Source of the DNA: Coenobita brevimanus
Lineage: Eukaryota > Arthropoda > Malacostraca > Decapoda > Coenobitidae
Assembly (NCBI GenBank): GCA_032717465.1
Contig: CM064715.1
Location: forward strand, 40,210,159 to 40,274,158
DNA length: 64,000 bases
Reading direction: 5' to 3'
In this document: positions 56,311 to 64,000 of the stretch, one piece after another
Numbering within the stretch: position 1 is the first letter of the stretch
Layout of the letters: every line of letters starts with the position of its first letter
Notes under the pieces: generated by a model
The model's input: the letters and a program-made list of their open reading frames with translations, nothing else
Told to the model about the DNA's origin: nothing
Databases searched by the model: none
Translations under genes and position numbers: made by a program

Positions 56311-59084
56311 ATTTTGCATGCGTGCGTGCGTGATTTTTTCTTAACCAACAGGTTACATTTTGAGTTGTCTTTATTTAGTTGCTGCCTTGGATAGAGTTTC
56401 AGATATTTTTCTTTAACAATAAGATGTCATCGGGAGATATACATTTTTTTTATCCTTCATACAAGCACAAAATCGCTACGACAGGAAATTAGCCAGTTTT
56501 AAGGCTTAATCACACTACTCATCATGGCAACCTCATCATGTCACGTCATCTTTCCATCACTATCTCTTCCATGCAGTCGAATGTACCTGTTTACACCAAA
56601 CGGCTCATCATCACCACGTACTCGGCACGTATCGGTTCCGTCCTGTCACGGTTTCTCGGGAAGAATATTTTGACGTGATGAAACGATGCCGAGCCGAACT
56701 GTTGCGGAGATTGTGTGAATGACGTCCCGGCGCAGTTGCTGGTTGGCCACTGACTGTATACAGTGGAAAGTAGATAGCCTGCTACTATAAGTATTTTCTT
56801 CTTGAGAATATCCCTATCTCTTGCAGCAAATAGCTATTTCGACATTCTGAAATGCTGAAAAAATCTAACTTCATCTTCCAACTCCTTGTAATGTGTCCAA
56901 TGTTCATCTTCAACTTTTCTTTTCCTCAAGGTTTTATGTATCCATAACCGCTTCACTTTAAGGTTCAACACCTTTTCATTAAATAACAGGAGTGTAATTA
57001 ATTAGTTTCTTTAACCATAATCTATGAGGCGCCATGCCTACTCGGAGGTTGAGCGTGAACTGGGCGGCCTAGTGACGTGACTGATAGAGTGAATACACGG
57101 TACGGTTGACGGAACATTGACTTGACGTGATGGAACGGTGACCTGATGAACAAGGTGAAACAGTCTTTATTCGTGACTCTGTTCCTGTCCTAGGAAAGAC
57201 TATAAATCTCCACATTTAGGGATTTTATTTTTATTTCCTTCATGTGGTTACCTCTAGCTCCCAATAACCAATTCACATATGTCTCCAAAGTCCTCTTTGA
57301 TCACTAAGTTCATGTGGGTCGTCGTTCCCTGTCAGATTTCCGACTCTTAATTAGAGCTGACAGGCAAAGACTGATATCTTTGCTTAAAACATGTGCAGTA
57401 TAATCTTGTTAATCATAGCCTTCATTCCCATTCGTAGTCAAATTTTAAAACTTTTAGAAAGTCATTTTCTTACACCCACGAGGGTGTGGTGGGGGAAGGC
57501 AAACCCAGTGTGTCCTTATGTCCCGCATTCACTGAAAAGTCGCTCCAGTTTTTAAGAATTAGGTCTTTTTTTTTTTTTTGGTGGGGGGGGGGAGGGGGCC
57601 TTGAGAGGTCGGGGGATATTGGTGGTGTGGTGTGCATCTGGGGAGCCTTGTGTATGTATTAACCATGAGTGGTTTGCATCTAGTAAACCAGGTACTTGCG
57701 TAGTACCGTAACAGCCTTATATAATTTGTTATAGTAGATAGGTGCGGAGATCAGAGGTGTCTGTCTTCTGGCTGACAACAGTAAATGTTCAAACGTACAT
57801 TCACCAACAAGATTCCGCTGATTTAAGGACTGAAGTGCTTTACAGGTACAAATAATTCTAATTACTACGGAACCAAAATTTATTTATACTGTGACATTTC
57901 TTTTTTACTATAGTTATTGGGTCGTTTGTAAATTGGTGCCATCGTAAAATTCCTTCAAAAAAAAAAAAAAAAAAAAACACAGTAATTTTAGCCTCTCGTT
58001 ATTTAGCAAATGAACCTTTGTGCTTCCTTTGCCCATATTTGATAAATGTTTATGTTTAAATTAAGTCTATTAGGCTATATTTCGAATTGCATTTTCGTAC
58101 CAGAGAAATTCCCGAACCTTATCAATGTCTCAGTTCACCGGAAAAAAAAAAAAATAGCTTGTCTGTTAATCTGTCACACCAGATTATGTTCCTTATATTC
58201 CTTTAAGACTTAGAATCATGTATAGGTAGAAAAATTTACCTACCTTGAGCTTGGCAGTTTTAGGACGCAGAGGATAAAATTTTAGGTCAGCTTTCTTTTG
58301 ACCATATAGATTTCCGTAATTCTGTCTTTCATCAGGCAATGTATCCAATGTCTCTGGTTAGTACTAAAGTTACGAGTATTTCGATAGTGATGGATGCAAC
58401 TATATTTTATTGCCAAACAATTCAGAAAAAGAAAAATGGAAGTTAATTCAGAATTATGTCTACTTAAAGATTACTATTCTGTTGAGTCCAAAGTGAGGAA
58501 AATAAAACTTTAAAATCAGATACAAGAGAAAAAATGCCAAAATCGGTTTATTACATATCTTACACCGAAGTCATAATTTACATGTCATTTCTAACTAAAA
58601 ACAAGGCTTAGGAGCTTGAATAAACATTCTAAAAATACATTACTTGTTTCTATAAAACCTGAAAGACATTTCAAGTATTTAAAAAGTTTAAGACTAACGA
58701 GATATTTAACCAGTTTAAGGTGCTAAAAATAATCAGCTTCTGTTAACTCCCATCCAACTGTGCTTTGCCATTGTCCTTTAATTTTTCCTACAATGTTACT
58801 TTTCTTCATCTTAAGATATTCTCCATTTGCTCTCTGTCCTAATCAGCTTGACTGTGGCTCTCAGAAGATGAGTGTCTAGCGCCATCTTTAGTTTGGTGGT
58901 CCTATGTTATTTCGAGGCTTTCTCCTTGCCCACACGTACTTGAAGTTTGAGTTCCTTTTCCTCCAGTGCAGTTTGTTTTTCTAGTTTTCTTAGTTTTCTT
59001 CCATCATCTTTCACTTGTTTGTTTTCCCGTGTATGGTCTCAGGCTCATCTGTTCTCCAGTTTCTTTGTACACTGTCTCCATTCC
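56311..59084. other. Long gene-free stretch
   Basis: Poly-A/T and poly-G runs (57571-57594, 57957-57977, 58141-58154). GGTGGTCCTATG at 58897 is a relic of the repeat at 47990/61935. Weak CATCATGTCACGTCA-like words with partial inverted partners lie between 56530 and 57150. I could not resolve them into an element. Confidence 0.4.
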
Positions 59085-59124
59085 TTTATTATTTCTTTTA
59101 CTCGTTACTTTGACTACTTTTCTT
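59085..59124 (-). terminator. Possible polyadenylation signal, locus 2
   Basis: AATAAA on the minus strand at 59090-59085, about 35 nt after the TGA that closes the extended frame at 59125. Confidence 0.3.
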
Positions 59125-59355
59125 TCAGTCCACCTTCAGCATTCTGTTCTGCTCTTCCTCTTCATTGACAGCTCCAGTGTCTTGTTCATTCTGGTGTCTT
59201 CTCACAGCTTCCCCGTCCTCTCGTTCGCTCTGTCGTCCTCCCATAGCTTCCCTGTCCTCTCGTTCATTCTGAGTTATTTGCACAGCTTCCCCATTATCTC
59301 GTTCGCTCTGCTGTCGTCTCACAGCTTCCCCGCCTTGCACAGCTACCCCCTCCTC
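59125..59355 (-). other. In-frame coding-like extension after TGA, locus 2
   Basis: Downstream of the TGA at 59358-59356 the same frame continues for 76 codons with the same 13-residue repeat (RRQQSERDNGEAV, GGRQSEREDGEAV, RRHQNEQDTGAV) and ends NRMLKVD and TGA. The interrupting codon sits where other repeats have CGA, so a single C-to-T change explains it. Either the protein was shortened recently or the locus is becoming a pseudogene. Confidence 0.4.
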
Positions 59356-59615
59356 TCATTCGTTCTGTCGGCCACGCACAGCTGCCCCTCCCTCTCGTTC
59401 GTTCTGTCGTCCACGCACAGCTACCCCGTCCTCTCGTTCGTTCTGTTGCTCTCGCACATCTGCCCGGTCCTCTTCTTCGTTCTGTAATTGCGCAGCTTCA
59501 CGAACAAACCACCGCCGCAACACCGCATTAATCACACGTTCCGGCACTGGAGGGACCCACCTAGGCATATACTGGTGCAGTTCCCACCACAGCATTACCA
59601 GGTCCATGTCAAAAC
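59356..59615 (-). CDS. Small membrane protein locus 2, exon 2
   Basis: Function unknown. Acceptor TTGGTTATATCTGCAG, then GT in phase 1 (Gly rebuilt with the G of exon 63900), FDMDLVMLWWELHQYMPRW, VPPVPERVINAVLRRWFVRE and tandem 13-residue repeats such as REQQNEREDGVAV and RGRQNEREGGAAV up to TGA. The WWxLHxxxPxxxPPV core and the following basic stretch align with locus 1 exon 2 (WWYLHRWLPGLIPPV). The tail is highly charged and probably helical, and its repeat number is probably variable. Relation to locus 1 is inferred from core sequence, equal splice phase and equal exon order. Confidence 0.5.
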
Positions 59616-59639
59616 CTGCAGATATAACCAAAATTAGCT

Positions 59640-60042
59640 AACCAGGAACTTTTAGTTTTAACAAGCCTTTCAAGGACTGAAAACTTTAGGCTGGTCTTTA
59701 ATCCCTGCTAAATTAAGACTTTCAGTGTAGTCAGGAGCTAAGGCATTTCAGGTAAATAATAAGACTTAGATAAGGATAAAATTTATGGACATTCTTTTAT
59801 AATCCAGTCTACAGTCCTTTCTAAGGAGGAAAGAAATCAAGTAACAACAGTCAATTCAGGCAAATAACTCTTAGCAAAAAAAAAAAGAACGCGGTCTCGA
59901 AGATGAGTTAACGTTTCTAGTGTAACTGCACTACAACAGTTAGGTTAAGGTTTGTTTCAAGTCCACTGAAAAAAAAAAAAAAATGATACTGTACATAGTT
60001 TTCAGAGAACGTTAAAGCTTAAGATTTTTTTTTTTTTTTTTT
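59640..60042. other. Intronic stretch, no gene
   Basis: Poly-A at 59968-59981 and poly-T at 60026-60042. GTTAGGTTAAGGTTTG at 59939 is related to the tandem repeat at 61508. Confidence 0.45.
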
Positions 60043-60537
60043 CATAATTACTCTCCATTTCAGCCCTCATGAGGCATCGTTTTTAGCAATTATGTTCTAA
60101 ACAAACAGTTGGATCAATATGACATTTTGGCACAGCTTGTTTGACACCGTCCCCTAATTTATGGCACTACAGTGCATTGCGAAGTATGTTTCATTAAGGA
60201 GTTTACTCTTGGCTTTGAAGGCGAAGCTGGCAAGAGCCGAGTAGACATTCGGACAGGGGAAGGTTTTACGTGACGTAATTGTGACGTGTATCACTCCACC
60301 ACCTCTCCCTCCACTCCCGTCTTCCCCTGTCCGAACGTCTTCTCGGCTCTTGCCAGCTTCGCCTTCAAAGCCAAGAGTAAACTCCTTAATGATACACACT
60401 TGGCAATGCACTGTAGTGCCATATATTAGGGGACTGTGTCAAATAAGCTGTGCCATAATGTCATATTGATCCAACTCTTTGTTTAGACCATATTTGCCAA
60501 AACGGTACCTCATGGGGTCTGAAATGGATAGTAAATT
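60043..60537. mobile_element. Foldback (MITE-like) element, ~235-bp arms
   Basis: The left arm (60043-60265) and right arm (60315-60537) are reverse complements at roughly 88-90% by eye. CTCTTGGCTTTGAAGGCGAA (60207) faces TTCGCCTTCAAAGCCAAGAG (60358). GTTGGATCAATATGACATT (60109) faces ATGTCATATTGATCCAAC (60459). The outer CTCCATTTCAG faces CTGAAATGGAT. The centre contains TACGTGACGTAATTGTGACG. No coding. Target duplication not clear. Confidence 0.85.
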
Positions 60538-61052
60538 AACTGATAGCCACTAACCAGGAGCTAGCTTGTGACTAACCTTGTTGCAAACAAAATTTCAATT
60601 TGCTCTAACTCCCTATTCAAAATTTCCCCACTTCCGAGACTGGGGGCCCAAGACTATAATAGACTGCCCATGGTAGCGTCTACATGAAAGTCATGCCCGA
60701 GCCGGGGACTAACCACTGGATGTCATCCTCCACATTTCCCAACCCAAATACCCTACCAATTGCATCATCAGATAAACTAAATTCCGCATCGTCGTGACAG
60801 TGATGAGGCCGAGGCTGAACTGAAGTTACTAGCATATTATTAAATTAGAGTGCGCATATACAATATCGGCAACGGCCATGCACATCACGGACGAATATTG
60901 CCATCTGTTTATCCAGCGGTTCTTCTGAAGTAAAACAATACCAGTAACCTACATTAACCTTTTTTTTTTTTTTTGCTACAAATTTCCAATTATTTACCTT
61001 GTAATTTACTAAATAGTAGTATTATTTCCCCTATTTCGCAATGACTAGAATT
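60538..61052. other. Intronic stretch, no gene
   Basis: Minus-strand sequence near 60780-60690 (GGTAGGGTATTTGGGTTGGG with CCCCGGCTCGGGC) is faintly tRNA-like. Poly-T at 60960-60974. No gene. Confidence 0.4.
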
Positions 61053-61316
61053 CACTTTAGTCGCGGCACACGAGTCTGAAGGTGTCATTATCGTACACTG
61101 GCAACTAATAGACAACAGTGCGTCCAATTTCGTATGATTATACACGAATCATGCTACTATACACGAGTATATTATACACGAACAATATTATACACGAACA
61201 TCATACACAAATCACACGCATATTATACACGAAATTGGACGCACTGTTGACAGGTAGGTTGCCAGAGCACAATAATGACACCTTCAGACTGGTGTGCCGC
61301 GATTATAGTTACGTAA
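61053..61316. mobile_element. Foldback (MITE-like) element, ~90-bp arms
   Basis: TCGCGGCACACGAGTCTGAA (61061) faces TTCAGACTGGTGTGCCGCGA (61283). AACAGTGCGTCCAATTTCGT (61113) faces ACGAAATTGGACGCACTGTT (61229). The centre is a tandem of TATACACGAACA-like words. About 265 bp. A poly-A of 26 follows directly (61315-61340). Confidence 0.85.
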
Positions 61317-61507
61317 AAAAAAAAAAAAAAAAAAAAAAAAGCCAGGAGCAACGAAAAACAGAAATCAACCTACAAAGCACGTAGATATTTATTCTTATAC
61401 TAAGGCTTACCACAAAAGGTATCCCAATTTTAATAAAATTTTTAAAGTTTACAATACTTTGGTATACATGTATCAATTACGTAACGTATGTATAATCAGA
61501 TTTAACC

Positions 61508-61556
61508 AAACCATGGGGTAACCACTACAGCCGTTAGGTTAAAGTTTGCCCCCAGT

Positions 61557-61598
<42 letters not shown>

Positions 61599-61790
61599 GT
61601 AAAAACTCGATGTTTACGTAACATCTGCACATTTTAAATGATACCAAACCATTGTCTAACCACTGAGATGTAGGTTTGCCCTAAGTCTACAAAACTGGTA
61701 AAAATTTATCGTTCTCGTAAAATCTGCATACCGTTAAGTCTCCCCAAACCATGGACTAACCACCATCCAACTGTTTTAAGGTTTGCTACT
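61508..61790 (+). repeat. Degenerate ~110-bp tandem repeat with (AC)n
   Basis: CCAAACCATGGGGTAACCAC (61507), CCAAACCATTGTCTAACCAC (61644) and CCAAACCATGGACTAACCAC (61744) start three units, each followed by GGTTWAAGGTTTGC-like words. (AC)n at 61558-61599 has expanded inside the first unit. Confidence 0.8.
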
Positions 61791-61934
61791 ATGTGGGGAA
61801 TCATGCAAAAACGTTTCCACGGAAGTTTCTTACCAGAGGGGAAAACACTGAAGTGATTAACTTCAGCTCAGAATAAGTAAACCATGCAAAGGCTAAAACG
61901 TAAAAAAAAAAAGAAAAGAAAAAAAAAAGAACAA

Positions 61935-62185
61935 CGTAAGGTAATCTTTTGAGCATTATTATAGTGACAACCCAACCCTATTTATCCTGACCTAACCTAC
62001 TTCATGCTAAACTAACCAAACATCGTAACTTAACTATTCCTAAGGTACTATTTTTCCTTATTTATTAGTGGGTCCTCTTCAGACTCGATAACTCACCTCT
62101 GCACACCATTACGAATTCAATGAATCAATTCAAAGTAAGTATTTTTTTTTTTTTTTAGAGGTGGTCCTATGTCTTCTTAAAGGTA
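61935..62185 (+). repeat. Dispersed repeat with TAACC words, copy 2
   Basis: Collinear partner of 47990-48300, ending AGAGGTGGTCCTATG. Confidence 0.7.
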
Positions 62186-63384
62186 ATGTAATTATTACAT
62201 GTATTTTGTCCTCCGAAGCTTAACATTCCCTAAAAGGTGGTCCTTCAGCCATTAACATTCTGTTCGCAATAAAGGGGACGTTCACAAGTCTACTTTTAAT
62301 AGGTAAACATAAGCTTCACTAATAAACAGTAGAAGCACCTTAGCAAGTCAGTTCTTCCTAACAGTTTTATTATATTTCTCTGGTTTATTTCGGGGATGGT
62401 AAATATTTTTTTTTAAATCTGTTTCCTCGTTTTTACCTGTTCCGATGTGACAACTCATGTTTGATTCGTCAGCGTAATGGCGGAAGGGACTGTCCTAACC
62501 AAAGCGTTTAACTAAACCTAACAATCTAGCTTAACTGTACACGCATTTATTTAACCTAACCTAACCTCCAGTTGGGAAAGCTGGGAAACTAAATCCAACT
62601 TTGAGTATGTTCAGTAAGTTTCTTCCATTACGCCGGACACAAACAACCGTAGGTATGGCTTAAAGAACGTAATGATAATAGAGGGGGGGAAATTTTTCGA
62701 CAGAAAAGGGTACTTTACCACCCTGAAAACTGTCAGAAAAATGCAGAAAACAAACTAGAATATAAACTGAATTGGAAGGGTCTTTCTGCTGCTTAAAGTA
62801 AAGCGTATATTTATCTTTTAATGGCTTTTCATTACAGCCAAATATATGCTAAGTACAAAAAACTATGATATTTTGTAATTTTGCATGGGTTTAACAAAGT
62901 TTTAGCGGAATTTCATGTAATTTGATACAGTCACTGTTGGTCATACTTTTAGGCACACAGCCCAGCCATCACCAAGGTTAAAAGGTGAACGAAGTTTCAG
63001 AGATATTTTAAGTTACCTGACAGTCACTACTGATCAAACTAAGGCAAGCAACTAAGGCAAGCAACCCAGCCGCCAACAAGATTAAACAGTTCTCTCCATC
63101 CATCCATCCATCATCCAACCCTATGTTGTCCCATGAGAAGCGCAGGAGCTCGGGTCTAGGCAAGTTGGTCCTGACATTTAAGATGATAGTGACCAGCCCC
63201 ACTCATCCCCGAGTGGCATTATGTGAGCAATAAGCCCCAACCATCCCTTGGATATAAATCTGCTCAGGCTCAATCCGACTGAAGCGCCTTAATTACCCCC
63301 TAAACCACCAGGCGCCATAATTGGGCTATATGGTTACCACCCAGCTCAGTATATGGTTTCCTATTGTACAGAAAACCATTTGGC
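62186..63384. other. Intronic stretch, no gene
   Basis: AACCTAACCTAACC at 62547 is a short TTAGG-type word. ATCCATCCATCCATC at 63097. Nothing else recognised. Confidence 0.4.
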
Positions 63385-63550
63385 TTGTCACTCAGTGTAG
63401 AGTCACCCGTAGGTAGAAGGAAGAGGAAAGAATGGAGAAAATAAAGCCAGAAGAGGAAGGAAGGAAAGAAGGGAGAGAGGAAAAGGCAGGCATCCGAGAG
63501 CAGCGCTACATCGAGTGAGTGGCTGGTGGGCGCCTTCACCTACCACCAAA
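63385..63550 (-). repeat. Dispersed repeat copy (partner of 41540)
   Basis: Reverse-oriented partner of 41540-41730. The middle third differs (pyrimidine-rich here) while both ends match. Confidence 0.65.
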
Positions 63551-63899
63551 AACAGTGTTCTCCGTGAGATAAATGCATAACCATGGTCAGCCATCCTTGC
63601 AATCAGGGTTATGAAAAATAAGTGCTCAACACAACCCCACTTCATACAAAATAGTTTTCTATTTTATTATATTCTCAGTGGTTTTCACATTGTTCAAAGG
63701 GCAAATATTTCTATGATAAATGAAATTCAGGAGTACTTATGTAACATTTTACTGTGACAGCTCGAATCTATATCGCCAATCTAGAATTTATAGCATATTT
63801 TGGGGAACATAAAAGATAAACAGTATAGGAAACCAGTCGCAAAGAATTATCTTTAAAGTACCAAAACTCACCTAATATCTTTAACCTACGTGCACTTAC

Positions 63900-64000
63900 C
63901 TAATAAGATTATCAGATTCTCAAGGAAGTGGAAGAACGACATCATCATCATGAAGAAAAAGATAACCCTGCAGTAGCGCCAGAAGTATACTTGTAGAAAA
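63900..64000 (-). CDS. Small membrane protein locus 2, exon 1 (3' part, cut by window)
   Basis: Thirty-three codons open to the window edge (FLQVYFWRYCRVIFFFMMMM then SFFHFLENLIILL), ending at the consensus donor TTAG then GTAAGT (63899-63894) in phase 1. The strongly hydrophobic run is a probable membrane span in the same place relative to the splice site as in locus 1 exon 1. Joining to 59615 removes a 4284-bp intron. The N-terminus lies beyond the window. Confidence 0.45.

Noticed and set aside
56505..57165. Possible inverted-repeat DNA transposon with TGACGTGATG words
   Set aside because: Partial complementarity only. I could not match two ends or a target duplication.
62540..62565. Interstitial arthropod telomere (AACCTAACCTAACC)
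   Set aside because: Only about three TTAGG-complement units. Similar short words are scattered at 42034, 48040 and 55450.

Overview
The window looks like non-coding, repeat-dominated nuclear DNA from an animal, most likely a decapod crustacean. It contains a Jockey-type non-LTR retrotransposon whose protein is of the kind I know from crab genomes. It also contains a decayed non-LTR element of the type often mislabelled 'craniofacial development protein 2-like' in arthropods, tRNA-derived SINEs, (GATA)n-tailed retroelement ends, long AT arrays and GT-AG introns. There is no operon structure, bacterial gene, rRNA or CRISPR. The taxon call is inference from these families, because no species marker is visible.

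Layout. 1-3440 is a C-rich 30-32 bp minisatellite. 3600-4830 holds four tandem inverted-repeat (MITE-like) units, with a fifth at 8.8 kb. 5000-8390 (minus) is a broken non-LTR retrotransposon, and 9774-11640 is a 5'-truncated dead Jockey copy. 12484-13530 is an imperfect ~1-kb palindrome with two tRNA-derived SINEs in opposite orientation. 14050-30690 is a higher-order array. Each unit has a ~650-bp unique head followed by ~1-1.4 kb of a 31-bp minisatellite. One unit caught a full-length, intact Jockey element, and the Jockey-bearing 5.18-kb unit was then duplicated in tandem almost without change. 30.7-38.6 kb holds decaying heads, a GGGTA-like block, AT arrays, a probable solo LTR (35605-36399) and a pogo/Tigger-like non-autonomous DNA transposon (37833-38582).

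40-64 kb has lower repeat density. On the minus strand it carries what I read as two related, previously unrecognised two-exon genes for small membrane proteins. Locus 1 is exon 45591-45363 joined to 41256-41045. Locus 2 is exon 64000(+)-63900 joined to 59615-59356, or to 59125 if an in-frame TGA is passed. In both, a membrane-spanning exon ends with a phase-1 GT donor. The next exon begins with a phase-1 acceptor, rebuilds a glycine codon, and encodes a related sequence with a WWxLHxxxP core. The introns, about 4.1 and 4.3 kb, are filled with degenerate tandem repeats and foldback elements. A GC-rich minisatellite block (52.3-54.3 kb) lies between the loci.

The only intact long coding sequences are the two Jockey proteins. 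The C-rich arrays produce many long spurious open frames because their plus strand almost lacks stop codons. Those frames were not annotated.
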